64,000 nt of DNA from Kalaharituber pfeilii (GCA_015179045.1 WHUZ01000018.1:1-64000); one strand, 5' to 3'; counted from the first letter of the stretch, positions 1-10,901 are shown. Notes: a model not told the origin generated them from the letters alone. Numbers and translations are program-made.

Positions 1-330
1 CAGTCTCTCTCGATGGTAATGAGATGAGGCAGGATGAGCTCAATTTTAACAGGGTATGACAGCTTCCTTTCGATGGCATGAGATGAGCCAGATGAGCTCA
101 AGTTGACAAGTATTACCGGACTCTTTCCACAGTGTGAGAACAGCAGAATGAGCCAAATTTGACAGGTACGGCAGGACCCACCTGGCAGCGTGGAACATGG
201 TAAAATGAGCTCAATTCACAGTTAAGGCTGGCCCCTTTCTATGGTGCAAAGTGAGGCGGTATGGCTCAATTTGACAGATACAATAAGATCTCCTTGATGG
301 TGCGAGATGGGGCAAAATGAGAATGCGCTG
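1..330. repeat. Degenerate tandem repeat, unit about 57 bp
   Basis: Diverged units each carry a core like GAGCTCAATTTGACAGG next to GAGATGRGGCA. The same unit is found in the opposite orientation at 4726-5600 and again near 54985-55210. The array runs off the left edge of the window. No gene is seen in it. Confidence 0.7.
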
Positions 331-360
331 GACCGGTACGGCATGGTGCTAGCGGCCAGA

Positions 361-1048
361 TAAGGAAGCTCGGTACACATGAAAGGGCATATGCTGGACA
401 TCTGAGCAATATCATTGTTAACCGGAATTTAGGTAGAGTTTATGGGCTGTAACGAGGGTTTCGCTATCCATAGGTTCTACAATTATTAGCATTATACTCC
501 ACAAAATATATAAAATTAACCTTCTGAAGCTACATTTGCTACTAGAGCTCCCTGGATGCAGGAGTGGGATTGCGTGATATTATAAATAACAATAAGAATA
601 TACTGATATGAATAAATGCAGAGAAACGAGATTGTACGGTCATGGAACTGGTAAAGAGTGTACAGTCACTTGATGCCGACTTTACGGGTCCCTTATCCAC
701 TACCGCTACACCTACACTCACCCTCGCGATCGCGAGGTGGCCACATGCTAGTAGATAAGTACTTTATCAGCAAAAAGATTGTTTGCATCCCAAGACATTA
801 CATGCATCAGATGCACTAATGCCATGGGACGTCAACCGCCTATCCTAGTGACAAAACCTTTCCGGCGCTGTGTCTGGACGACTTTCTGAGTTGGCTGTCT
901 TCCTCAATATTGAGTATTTTCTCTGGTGTCCGGAATCTAGCTCTTTTTTGATCATATATCCTCAACTATGGCCTAATGTTCACTGCATTGTCAACTACGG
1001 CCTGATATTTACTGCGTTATTAACTACAGAATTATATGCTCTATGTTA
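361..1048. other. Spacer without recognised gene
   Basis: AT-rich sequence with one 64-codon open frame at 870-1064 that has no recognisable domain. I see nothing that supports a gene. The stretch is the left flank of MULE-1, and its last nine bases (ATCAATTAC, 1049-1057) are that element's target duplication. Confidence 0.5.
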
Positions 1049-1189
1049 TCAATTACCGGGATGACTCGGGACAGGTAGTTCCTTGTACGGTAAGCGGATC
1101 GCCAGTGGCGTGCGCTAAAATGCAGAGTTTTCAAGGGTGGTGAGCTCGCATGTACCCGAGTACAACTATCTTTAAAGACACCTTCTGAT

Positions 1190-2823
1190 ATGATAGAGCA
1201 AATGCTAGCAGCATTAGAAAAGGCAGGCTTTCATACTCGCACTAGATGGAGTGAAGAAAGTAAGGAAGATCTAGTAATACGCCGACTAGAGCAAGTCTTC
1301 TTTATTGATTCACAACAGATTCTTTTATGCCAACGCTTTGCATCAGATTTTTTACTTGAAAGTGATGCCACTTTTGGGAATAATCAACTTCGCATGCCTC
1401 TTGCTCATTTGATTGGAATTACTAATACTAACCTAACATTTACGGCTTGTTTTTCATTTATTCGAACTGAGTTGTGAGGATTTCAACTTTATTCATTCAC
1501 AAATGGAAGAGCTAGTATGGGCAGGTAGATGTCCTCCTCCACGAGTCATTATTAGTGACCAAAGCAAAGGGATGATAAAGTCAATGAGTGAAACTATGCC
1601 ACATTCTATACATCAGCTATGTGAATGGCATATGTTTCAAAATTATCAAGAAATGGCTGACTGAAAGTGGACGATATGATAAAGAGCAGCGTGAGATATT
1701 GCATGGATTTGTTTGGGCCTATATTCAAGCTACTACAGTAGAGAATATGCAGAAGGCAAAGGCAGACTTACTATATCGATTGCATTCACAAGAGCAGGAA
1801 TATCTAACTCAAAATTGGGATGATAAAGAGCAACAGGTCCTCCGCTGTTATACATCCCAATATCGCAACTTAGGTGCAAATTCTACTCAACGAAATGAAG
1901 GAGTTCATCCAATAGCGAAGCAATTTCTTAACCCACAACTGACTTTGGATGAATGTACTTCACGACTTATGAAGTATTTACATGCTATGCATTCTCGCCT
2001 TGAACGCTCAGAAACCGAAAGCCGTACAAAAGTCCCTAGAATTCATGATCCTCAAGGTGCCTTTAAGCTTCTTTTAGGTACTGTTACACATTGTGCAATT
2101 GAAAAGATCAAATACGAATGGAATGCAGCCCGAATTCAGCATGATAAATACCTTAGTGACAATACTTACTCTGGATCCTTTGAGGTTGAACCATGTACCT
2201 GCAAAGTTATTCACCGTTATGCATTACCCTGTCAACATCGCCTCCTACCTATAGTTTATGAAAACCGGCAGATTCCTCTTCAGCTTCACCATCCACGGTG
2301 GCAAATCAAAGGTCCAATAGCACCAATGGAGTGGACAATGACCGACAGAGAAACACCTTCAGATCCATCTATTACAATACCTCAACAACAGCCACAAGAC
2401 CAATATACTAATCAAGGTCGAGACCTCCTTCTACGATCATTATATGACCAAGAACAGTTGCATGGTACCCTTACTGGTGAGAAGGCAGAGCTCTTTGCAC
2501 GTTTGCAGCATACTCATACCAGCCACATGCAACGGATGTTCAGTTCCAGTACACCTGCTGGTCATGGTGCTCAGCCGATTATCCAGCAATTTGTACCGCC
2601 AGCTTTAAACCAATTTCGTCAGAAAAAGACTAAGGGGAAAGCTAAAGCTCGTGCTATGACCTCTGCTGAGTTGGCTGAACGAACAGCTGCAGCAAGAAAT
2701 ACTAGAAAGCGCCGTAGGGAAGGCTCCTTAGGTGTAGTTGAGCTTGATGAGGATACGCAAGCTACGCAGGATGTTATTCTCGTTGCATCAAGGTCCCATG
2801 TATCTTCCACTGCACCTATTTAG
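1190..2823 (+). pseudogene. MULE transposase with SWIM zinc finger, frameshifted
   Basis: Three frames must be read in turn: 1190 to about 1470, then about 1465 to 1650, then about 1650 to 2823. The first frame holds the first catalytic Asp region (LLESDATFGNN). The second holds ISDQSKGM with the second Asp, then CEWHMFQNY. The third holds NLGANSTQRNEGVHP and a SWIM finger, CTC followed by PCQH, near 2190-2240. The tail is basic (KKTKGKAKAR, then TRKRRR). The usual N-terminal DNA-binding domain is missing, because the coding part starts almost at the inverted repeat. Two frameshifts make it inactive. MULE transposases cut and paste DNA in the nucleus. The family is recognised from motifs; the repair of the frames is inferred. 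Confidence 0.88.
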
Positions 2824-2923
2824 ATGTTCAAGTATTGTATGTAATATCTTAGCTTAGATAGTACCTGAGGCCAAGGAGAAGAGCCGTGAGTGGGAAACTA
2901 CCAAATTTTCGATATATACATCA

Positions 2924-4169
2924 GTTCAACGAACACTTCGTCAAACGGCTCCGACTAGGGAAAGCAGCCTGGAACACGGCTTCTCGACTAACAAAAATTC
3001 CCCCAAGCAAAAGAAGACAGCTATACACCAGCATAGCCAGAAATATCGCAACCTACGGGAGCTGGGCCTGGCTCAGACATGCGAAAGGGGCTCCGCCGGG
3101 AAAGAAGTTAAGGGAGCTAGAGAAATGGCAGTACACGGTAGCGAGAAACATCACCGGGGCACCATGGGGAACCAGGAGAACAATAGTCGAGGGGATCGTC
3201 AACCTAGAGTCGATAGAAACTTTCGTAGCAGGAGAAGGAGAGAGAGTAGAAGCCAGAACACTGAGATTCCCACACGAACCGATCCTTCGCCCGGACATGG
3301 ACTCTGCTTACTTGAGAGGAGATCTAAGGCACCGGAATCCGCTACCGCTACACACGTTCCCCACACAACCGAGCGACCTGAGCAGGGACGAATGGGAAGC
3401 TATCATAGAAAGAGAGACAGACGAAGGATGGGAAGGGGTGTATACGGACGGGAGCAGGATAGAGGACACAACGGGAGCGGGAGTATACCATCGATCCACT
3501 GCACAGTCTTACTACCTGGGGAAGAGAAGCACGGTAAACGATGGAGAGCTCATAGCGATAAGCAAGGCCCTACAAGTGCCAGGCGAGCTGATGGTAATCA
3601 CCGACTCACAGACGGCGATCGCAAAACTACAAAAGATAGCGAGAGGCGACCCCACACCCGACGGAGCCACCAGCGAGGTGAGGAGACGCTGGGAAGAAAG
3701 GGCAGCCAGGGGTGATCTAGACCTTGCGATCATGTGGGTCAAGAGCCATAAAGGAATACAAGGCAACACGGGGGCGGACCAAGCGGCGAAAGTTGGCACT
3801 GCCTTGCGAAGCGAAGACGAGATAGTGACAGAGCCAGGAATAAGACAAGAATACAAAGCATCCAGAGCTGCCGAAAGGAACCAAGCCGGACTGAACTACC
3901 GCCCACTCCAAAAGGTCGACAAACGCCGGTATCTGGCCACAATGGCAGGGGTATTGGGCAATAAGGGACTGAAGGAATGGAGATTCAGGATTGGAAAGGC
4001 CACCTCCCCGGAGTGCAGATGGTGCGGCGAAGCGCCGGAGACCTGGGATCACATAAAGAGTAGCTGCTCGGCATGGAACAGGAAAACCGCAAGAGGAGCA
4101 GACGTGATAAGACAGTTAGATAAGGACACAAACATGGCGGAAATATTGGAATGGGCGGGGGAGGAATAG
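2924..4169 (+). pseudogene. LINE-A ORF2 C-terminus: RT end, RNase H, CCHC finger
   Basis: The open frame runs without a stop to 4169. It begins with the post-RT region (KRLRLGKAAWNTASRLTKIP). An RNase H domain follows: VYTDGSR (Asp), NDGELIAIS (Glu), VITDSQTA (Asp), and WVKSHK with GNTGADQAA (last Asp). It ends with a C-x2-C-x7-H-x4-C finger, CRWCGEAPETWDHIKSSC. Such tails are typical of Tad/I-clade LINEs in fungi. The frame stays open upstream to 2886, but those codons (for example YIHQ) belong to the MULE target, so the apparent start is chimeric. The endonuclease and catalytic RT are absent, so it cannot move by itself. Confidence 0.9.
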
Positions 4170-4321
4170 GACGGTTCAATTTTTCTTTACTCTTTCATTA
4201 TCGATTTTTCTTTACTCTTTCATTATCATTTTTCCATCATACCACTGTAACTAAACATCGCCATAGCCCATAGGGCGGCATGCGATTAATGAAATAAAAA
4301 AAAAAAAAAAAAAAAAAAAAA
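2924..4321 (+). mobile_element. LINE-A copy 1, 5'-truncated, inside MULE-1
   Basis: A 13-bp duplication GATATATACATCA flanks it (2911-2923 and 4322-4334), so both edges are exact. It starts inside the reverse-transcriptase thumb region and ends with the LINE-A 3' hairpin (ATCGC, GCCC-ATA-GGGC, GCGAT near 4258-4290) and a poly(A) of about 30. It postdates MULE-1. Confidence 0.92.
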
Positions 4322-4483
4322 GATATATACATCAAGTTGTACTTGGGTACATGCGAGCTCACCACCCTTGAAAACTCTGCATTTTAGCGCACGCCACTGG
4401 CGATCCGCTTACCGTACAAGGAACTACCTGTCCCTGAGCGGACAGGTAAAAAGTACCTGTCCGGAGTCATCCCGATCAATTAC

Positions 4484-4725
4484 CGACTGCATCCTCAAGT
4501 GTGACCTGAATTAGTAGTTGGCTACTCACGCCTTCCGCGCGTATTGTACAGACTTTACTCTACCGCAACATAATATGTTTGACAGGCAATTGTTTAATTG
4601 TTTATTCATTAATAACTAGCTATGCTAGTCTATATACAGCGCCCTTTCATTATTCCACTATTCCATACTATTATCTGTTATTGTACTGCTCCCACACCTT
4701 CTTATCGCGCCACAAATTACACCCT
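4484..4725. other. Spacer without gene
   Basis: Right flank of MULE-1, AT-rich, before the 57-bp tandem array. I see no coding region or RNA gene. Confidence 0.5.
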
Positions 4726-5600
4726 CGAATGACCTGCCATACCTGTAAATTGAGCTCATTCTAGTATATCTCATGCCATAGTGTAGGGCCTGCCATACCT
4801 CTGAAATTCGACTCATTCTACCACATCTCGCATGGTAGAAATGGACCTGAATAACCTGTTCAATTGAACTCATTCTACTACATCTCGTGCCATTGTGTAG
4901 GGCCTGCCGTACCTCTCAAATTCGGCTCATTCTGCCACATCTCGCGCCGTCGTGTAGGGCCTGCCGTACCTCTCAAATACAGCTTATTCTGCCACATCTC
5001 GCTTGGTAGAAATAGACCTGGATGACCTGTCAATTTAAGCTCATTTCCCATACGAGAGAGATACGTCATACCTATTGAATTGAGCTTATTCTGCCACATT
5101 TCATACGGTGGAAATAGACCTAGATGACCTGTTAAATTGAGCTCATCCTGCCACATCTCGCAGGATGGAAAAGGACCTGCAATGCCTGTAAATTGAGCAC
5201 ATTCCACCACATCTCGTGCCGTCGTGTAGGACCTGCTGTACCTTTCAAATTCGGCTCATTCTGCCACATCTCATACCATTGTATTGGAGCTGTCGAACTT
5301 GTCAAATTCAGCTTATGTTGCCACATCTAGTCCCTCGATTGGGACCTGCCATACATGTCAAATTGGGCCTATTCTGCCATATCTTGCACTGTCGTATAGG
5401 ACCTGTCATACCAGTCAAATTCGGCTCATTCTGCTATATTGTACACTATCAAGAAGACCTTCCATACCTGTGAAATACTGCTCATCTCCTGCCGTCAAGT
5501 GGGACCTATCATACCTGTTAAATTGCGCTCATTCTGTCATATCTCATGCTATCGAGAAAGACCTACCATACTTGTTAAATTCAATATCTTCCACTATAGA
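4726..5600 (-). repeat. 57-bp minisatellite, about 15 diverged units
   Basis: Units carry AATTGAGCTCATTCTGCC followed by ACATCTCGTGCCGTCGTGT and similar. The period of 57 bp is a multiple of three, so long frames stay open on both strands. On the minus strand they spell a 19-residue repeat of the type MWQNEPNLRGTAGPTRRHE; on the plus strand a Cys/Leu-rich one. No start context or domain argues for translation. Related units are at 1-330 and 54985-55210. Confidence 0.85.
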
Positions 5601-5616
5601 GGGAAGCCTGCCATTA

Positions 5617-5957
5617 GTGAGCGGCACGAGCCGAGCCAGCTCGAGCTCAAACGAGCCAAGATCATGCTAGTGTTTTTCTTGACAGCTCGCTAAAATGCTT
5701 AGCCAGTGCAAGGTTTCATAAACTGTAAATACCTACTATAGTAATAATTAGAGACTTGGAGCTCATTCTGACCTACCAACAACTTCGAAATGCACAATTT
5801 AGCTGATAGTAGTGAGAAAGATGAAAATTTAGCTTAGTTTAGTTTAGTTTGTCAATATTATGTATATAACCAATCTAGGCTCGAGCCGAGCTCACTTACT
5901 CACGAGCTGGCTCGAGCTCACCCTCCAGCTCGGCTCGAGCTAGCTCGTGCCGCTCAC
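5617..5957. mobile_element. 341-bp MITE with TA target duplication
   Basis: Perfect 15-bp terminal inverted repeats, GTGAGCGGCACGAGC and its complement, are flanked by TA on both sides (5615-5616 and 5958-5959). Subterminal GAGCTCGAGC-type palindromes fill both ends. There is no coding capacity. TA duplication suggests mobilisation by a Tc1/mariner-type transposase. It lies exactly at the right edge of the 57-bp array. Confidence 0.8.
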
Positions 5958-5999
5958 TACCGTATATATAGAATCCAGCAATTACCTTTACAGTCTGGC

Positions 6000-6660
6000 T
6001 CAGATCTCATATCTATAAGGTCAATTTGAACACGCTCCCAAATGTCTAAACTAATAATAGGCTGTAGAGGTGATTGAGCATTATTAGATAGATTGAGTGC
6101 ATAATGCTGGAAAGGTTGTAGAAGTGATGCAACCTATTACAATATGTGTAAACTTGATATATAGGTATAGATTAAAAATGAATACATACCTCATTCCGTA
6201 GAATGTCATAGAATTTCTCTTCAATTGTTGCAAAAGTCTTATTCTTTCCAGTATGAAGTAGACAAAGATCCGTATCAGCAATAATACCAAAAATATCATG
6301 TTATAAAACAACCTTTTGGTCTGGTTTTATGCCTCTGCCTTTATGAACAAGAAACCCATATTCATCTAGTGCAAAATCATGATGAGCTGTATACCGTAGC
6401 CTTTGCTCAACCTTGTCCCCTGCAGGTGCCTGCAATTGGGGATTTCGTTAATAATCGCAATATTTTTTGAGCTTGCGCCATTTGTCATATGATATACGGA
6501 ACCGATGAGTATTAGCTTCCAAGTATTTCTCAAACTCATCTCTAGCTGTAGCTGAGAAGGCCTCTCCAATACCTGCTTCAGGAGCACGTCCAAGAGGGTG
6601 AAAGAAATTCTCATCCATATTCAAATCGAGATAAGACATCTTTCGCAAAGGGTGTAACTC
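6000..6660 (-). pseudogene. Integrase-like fragment with H2C2-type region
   Basis: Read on the minus strand with frameshifts, the sequence starts MSYLDLNMDENFFHPLG. It continues through KWRKLKKYCDY, a segment with ALDEYGFLVHKGRG, then LCLLHTGKNKTFATIEEKFY. The last part matches the His-rich zinc-binding start of retroelement or Ginger-type integrases (xxHxGxxKTxxxIxxxFY). No DDE core follows. It is a broken relic; assignment to a particular superfamily is uncertain. Confidence 0.5.
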
Positions 6661-6675
6661 AAGAGAAGAGTCACG

Positions 6676-7012
6676 TTGAGTGTAACAGGTACAGTGAGTG
6701 TAAAGGGCACGGCAAGTGTAAAAGGCCCTGGTGCAGCGAGTGTAACGGGCCTCAGTACGGCGAGTGTAAACGGCGCGGTGAGTGTAAAAGACCCTAGTGC
6801 GGTGAGTGTAAGAAGCCCTGGTACGGTGAGTATAAAGGGCTCTAGTACTGCGAGTGTGAAGGGCACAGTAAGTGTAAAGGACCCTAGCATGGCGAGTGTA
6901 AAGGGCAGGGCAAGTTTAGAGGGCACGGCGAGTGTAAAGGGCACAGTAAGTGTAAAGAGCCCTAGCGTAGCGAGTATAAAGGACACGGTAAGTGTAAAAA
7001 GCACAGTGAGTT
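6676..7012. repeat. 18-bp minisatellite (AGTGTAAAGGGCACGGCG type)
   Basis: About 18 imperfect units of AGTGTAAAGGGCACGGCG. The unit is a multiple of three, giving a 112-codon plus-strand frame of ASVKGT/SVKDPS repeats and a minus-strand frame of FTLAV/PFTLT repeats. No domain is recognised, and I treat it as non-genic. A stub of the same repeat lies at 37565-37619 in an inverted duplicate. Confidence 0.85.
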
Positions 7013-7113
7013 AGGATACAGTAGACGTAATCTAAAGAAGGGCCTTCAGGAGTCTTATAAGTAAGGTCATTTATATAGAATTGATAGCTTGCTTTCTTTG
7101 TGATTCGATTTCC

Positions 7114-7152
7114 TTTTTTTTTTTTAGTATTATTATTACCCGCAGGCTGCCC
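7114..7152 (-). mobile_element. Micro-retroposon family A, 39 bp
   Basis: Flanked by TTCGATTTCC at 7104-7113 and 7153-7162. The insert is only the last part of the LINE-A tail (GGGCAGCCTGCGGGTAAT on its own strand) plus poly(A). It is truncated inside the hairpin. An identical arrangement is at 37417-37455. Confidence 0.85.
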
Positions 7153-7431
7153 TTCGATTTCCTCAAGGTTCTAAGATATGAGCTGAAGTAAGACATAACA
7201 ACAGAAAAGGTGAGACGCAAGCTGAATCCAAGTCATTGTCACAATAATTCTATATGCTACCATTATTATTACCTCACGAGCAGCAATTTCTAAAAATGAA
7301 AAGTATTAAACTTTAGCGCAGTATTGTACGGTCTTGGCTCAGGTGCTACTATGCTTGTGATAACGTCATGGTTGCCATTTTGTATATAAACCAGCACAGC
7401 CACACTTGCTATAAGCCAATCATGACAATAT

Positions 7432-7483
7432 TTTTTTTTTTTTATATCAGTACTCGCGTGCCGCCCTAAGGGCTATGGCGAGG
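7432..7483 (-). mobile_element. Micro-retroposon family A, 52 bp
   Basis: Flanked by TCATGACAATAT (7420-7431) and TCATGATAATAT (7484-7495). Contains the complete hairpin, CTCGCC..GCCC-TTA-GGGC..GCGAG on its own strand, plus poly(A). Its duplicate is at 37085-37137. Confidence 0.9.
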
Positions 7484-7549
7484 TCATGATAATATGTTGA
7501 TATGCGTAGCTTGTATGAGGTTGCAGGCACAGCAGGGCTGGTGGAACTG

Positions 7550-7752
7550 TTCTGGCCCACCAACGAACATTTTCCGGTTCGCGAACCGGCTAGCTGATTT
7601 GCGAATCGGACGGCCCCGTGAAAGTCATATGGTGTTTTTCACGGGGCCAGCCCAGCCACGAACACCTGGCCTAACAGCGAACATGTATGTACCTCTATGT
7701 AATATATGCCCAATTTTGTGAACCATAGTGTTCATCGGTGGGCCAGAACATC
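7550..7752. mobile_element. About 200-bp TIR element (GTTCTGGCCCACC type)
   Basis: The ends are 21-bp inverted repeats, GTTCTGGCCCACCAACGAACA and the complement of GTTCTGGCCCACCGATGAACA, with two mismatches. The interior has GGTTCGCGAACC-type palindromes and an inverted GGCCCCGTGAAA stretch. Its left edge equals the break of the 7013-7548 duplicate, so it is a recent insertion. The duplicate at about 37045 shows the uninterrupted left flank. No clear target duplication was read. Confidence 0.7.
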
Positions 7753-7756
7753 AGTC

Positions 7757-8440
7757 ATGAATTGGGCCTTAGATAGGTAATGGAGGGGGTTGAGGAGAAA
7801 ATCACCAGCTCAGTTATGGAGCAAAGTATACCGGGAGCTCATGCAGATTCAATACCAGTGAGGGTGAGATTTGGAGGGAAATGGCTGAAGTCCTGCAGTA
7901 GGAGTGGATGCTTGGCACTTGCAGGAATTCTATTAAGTACCATTTCTGGCAATACAACCACGAAAATTTTAATTCTTGGCATCAACGCAATCCTTATTAC
8001 TACTACAAGATAATACTAGAAATGGCGGAGGAATCCGGATATCTCTACCTAAGAAGATAACACTCCGAAATTTCAGTTAGAGCAAGAAGAATACTAGAAG
8101 TCTATTTAGTAATTTTCTTATAGTTATTCTATGAATAATAATTTAGCTATGATAACAAATCTATATTCTTTACTACAGCAGCCTTAGAAGCACAGCAAAT
8201 TTTTAATTATGTTGTCTTTATTATCTTCTAGGAAGTGGCGCAACTTGGGAGCCATATTAGTAACATTACCGACAGCAACTTTCAAGTGGCAACTTGCAGC
8301 AAGTTGCAACCTGTGATTGGCAATGAGGTTGTGCAAGCACACAGTAACTGGCTTATCAATTATCCTTGGTAGCAGAACGTGTCTCTCGTGAACGCGAATC
8401 GGCCAGCCCACCCGCGAACAATTTTTTTACAAGTACCGTC
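7757..8440 (+). repeat. Dispersed repeat R, copy 1
   Basis: Begins GAATTGGGCCTTAGAT and passes through TTTTAATTCTTGGCATCAAC and AACTTTCAAGTGGCAACTTG. It ends near a cluster of TTCGCGAA-like palindromes. Similar sequence is at 24054-24880 and, inverted, at 41590-42310. It is non-coding. The end structure suggests a non-autonomous DNA element, but termini and target duplications are not resolved. Confidence 0.7.
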
Positions 8441-9480
8441 TAGGCCCACCAGGCCATTTACGTAAATTCAAGGAATTTTAGAATTTAACCCAGGTGAATT
8501 AGATTTTAATAGTCCTGGATATTTCCACTATCAGTAATTGACAGTTGCGCATTAGGTATCATCATCAAAGAATTGAGTCCCGTCTGTTGTATTATCTGGA
8601 AGGTCCATCATTTCTAAAATATTTCTTAGTATATATACTTGAATACAAAGTGTGATACATACTTGACGAACGTCGTAGACCGCTGCTGTTTAAAATTCTA
8701 GATATACGGGAGATTCTACTCAATTAAATACTCAAACAATCTGGTAAATGCTGGCCCCAATTTACCTGGATAGCTGTGGAGTGATTCGTTTAATTGGCTT
8801 GAACTTGCCTGAATGGAAATGGCCTGGACCGGCCTGGTTGGCCTGAACCGGCCTGAATGGTCTGGACCGGCCTGGACCGGTCCAGGTCGTTTCAATCCAA
8901 TGCAGATCACGGCCTGTCAGGTTTGGATTCATTGGTTCGCGAACTGCAATGTTCGTCGGTAGGCCAGAACAGAACGGACCTGTTAACTCCACCAGTGATA
9001 TGCACTGTTTAGGCAATATCATCAGTTTGAGTAATGAAACAAGAAATTTTGTCATAGCCTCCAGGGTGCTATACGAGAAAAAAAGAAAAAGATGAAACAA
9101 GAAAAAGGAAATACTTCCAGCTCATTACAAACTCAATACTCGCCGTAAGCCCATTAAGCTCATGGTAATATGGAAAACAAGATTGACTCTAAGGATTTTG
9201 GCACCATGAGCCCACAACCTAACCATGGTTACGTCTTTTTTTTTTGTTAAACGGAAAAAGTTGTGAAAAAAAGGTGTGCAGATGATGAGGAGAATCAAAG
9301 TCAACAACGTGCGAATACAAAAAGTTTTATTCGTGAGCGGACAAGTCCTCTCGTACAAAAAAGTATTATTCGCGAGTGGACCGGTCCTCTCGTGAACGGC
9401 CCGGTCCCCTCGCGAATCCAGTCCGCTCGCGAGAGGACCAGAACAGTGCCGAAAAGATTGCTTGCTTTCCTAATTACGGA
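8441..9480. other. Non-coding region with GGCCTG-rich and TTCGCGAA-rich repeats
   Basis: 8810-8900 is a run of GGCCTGGACCGG-like repeats. 8930-8985 carries the GTTCGTCGGTAGGCCAGAAC terminal motif of the element at 7550. 9330-9450 has several TCGCGA palindromes ending in GGACCAGAACAG. A related GGCCTG cluster is at 58960-59050 in inverse orientation. No gene is supported. Confidence 0.55.
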
Positions 9481-10401
9481 ACAAGGATGCTACTTTAAGC
9501 TACATATTAACAAAGGAAGCAAAGAAAGTAATAACTCGAATCACAAAGTAAGGAAAGATTCTATGTCAAAGAATTCTAAGAATGAAAGAAGTCCAAATAA
9601 TCAAAGAAGAATAACCAAAGAAGCCATAGAAAGGTCCATCCTTTATGCCAGAGTGGCAACCCGGTATCACAAGGCTTGGCCTATTCCGGCGCAACACCAC
9701 CTGTATTGCTCTTGAAGTGGTAATAACCTTTCGTTCCTTAACCTTCAATGGCCTATTTAATGCTATTTCTAACTCGCGAGTATGTTCACTGTCCAGAATA
9801 CTATGAGTGAGAGACTGCTCAGCCGCAGAGTGACGTTTTTGATTAGAAGTGGTATTTCTGGTGCTGCTGGTTTTTTATGAAGATGAAGAGCATAAGGCGT
9901 GGTATCTCGGACTGCACGAGAAGTAGGAGTTATAGTCTTCCGGGAACTAGAAAAAGTAAAGTTCAGAGTATGGACTGTCACAGCTTTGAGTGGGTTGCTC
10001 CTGTTTGTAGGTTGCGCAAGCTTGCTTAAGACAACCTCATGGCTGATTGGCGATGTACTACTGCTGGCAAATGCTGACTTGATATTTTTGGGAGTATAAG
10101 TAAGTTGACGAGCTTGCCGAAGAATGCTATAATTGCCTCTAAGTTACATCAATTTGAGTCTGGTCTAACACATGATAGAACTTTTCTTTTGCTAATAGCT
10201 TCACGTCCACTTCATATAGCGTGTTATACATAACGAGCGTAATAATGCTAAAGGGTCCAATGTCTAATGGCTGCAAGAGATGTGTGGTATGAGGTGGAAG
10301 GCAGAACATAATGATATCGTGCTGTATACAATAATACAGAAAGTTCCAACTGAGGTCAGAGTTATGACCATTAACAATAAGAAGTTAATATTGACGTGGA
10401 G

Positions 10402-10460
10402 ACCTCGCCATAGCCCCCAGGGCGGCGCGCGATTAATGATATTAAAAAAAAAAAAAAAAA
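10402..10460 (+). mobile_element. Micro-retroposon family A, about 59 bp
   Basis: Flanked by TTGACGTGGA (10391-10400) and TTGGCGTGGT (10461-10470). Contains CTCGCCATAGCCC, GGGCGGCGCGCGATT and poly(A). It interrupts the DDE domain of the pogo pseudogene. Confidence 0.82.
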
Positions 10461-10845
10461 TTGGCGTGGTAGTGTTTGGAAAGAGGTTTGTGGTTCAAAA
10501 CATAACCGAAGCTAGTCAGCACTCAGGATTTGATTTCTCCACCCTTTACCTGAATATGCGAAGACAGTATCAGAATCTTTTTCATTCAGATACTCGTACC
10601 ACGCATCTTGATGTGATTTTCCCTAATAAATAATCATTGGTGGGAGTAAATATGTATCTGCAGCAACTGTTTCTAGTGATGTACTGTAGTTATCTCATGA
10701 TTTCCGTCTCTCATCATAGGCGGACTTTTTCTCCCTCGTTTACAAATAACCTTCTCCCGCGGTGATTATCCCATCAATAAGCCCTTCTCGTCCATGTTGT
10801 AGATGTACTGGGATGAGAGTCGGTAATCATCAATGACTTTCTGTA

Positions 10846-10901
10846 ATCACCATAGCCCCTAGGGCGGCATGCGATCACTGATATAAAAAAAATCAAAAAA
10901 A
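10846..10901 (+). mobile_element. Micro-retroposon family A, 56 bp
   Basis: A perfect 11-bp duplication GACTTTCTGTA (10835-10845 and 10902-10912) brackets a 56-bp insert, ATCACCATAGCCCC ..GGGCGGCATGCGAT.. plus an A-rich tail. It is one of the cleanest examples. Confidence 0.93.

Larger units (their letters stand above)
1058..4474 (+). mobile_element. MULE-1, Mutator-like DNA transposon with nested LINE
   Basis: The ends are inverted repeats starting CGGGATGACTC and finishing GAGTCATCCCG. The element is flanked by a perfect 9-bp duplication, ATCAATTAC, at 1049-1057 and 4475-4483; 9 bp is the usual MULE target-site size. The inverted repeat is over 100 bp. The right one (4334-4474) holds an internal palindrome around ACCTGTCC/GGACAGGT. 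The left one has lost about 26 bp between two GGACAGGTA direct repeats. It encodes a broken transposase (1190-2823). A LINE (2924-4321) sits between the transposase and the right end. Without the LINE the element is about 2.0 kb. Confidence 0.92.
7013..7548 (+). repeat. Inverted segmental duplicate of 37045-37619
   Basis: The segment from the minisatellite edge to about 7548 is nearly identical to the reverse complement of 37045-37619, including both micro-retroposons it contains. The shared insertions show that the duplication happened after they arrived. The match stops at 7548, exactly where the MITE at 7550 begins. Confidence 0.85.

Noticed and set aside
2886..2923. Apparent start of a 427-codon protein
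   Set aside because: The first codons are MULE-1 target sequence. The LINE insertion edge is at 2924, fixed by the 13-bp duplication, so the start is an accident of insertion.
3125..3715. 196-codon plus-strand frame overlapping the LINE ORF2
   Set aside because: Shadow frame of the RNase H coding sequence; composition is Arg-rich and no motif is present.
6676..7014. 112-codon repetitive frame as a gene
   Set aside because: It is the 18-bp minisatellite read in one frame. The opposite strand is open too, and there is no domain or start context.
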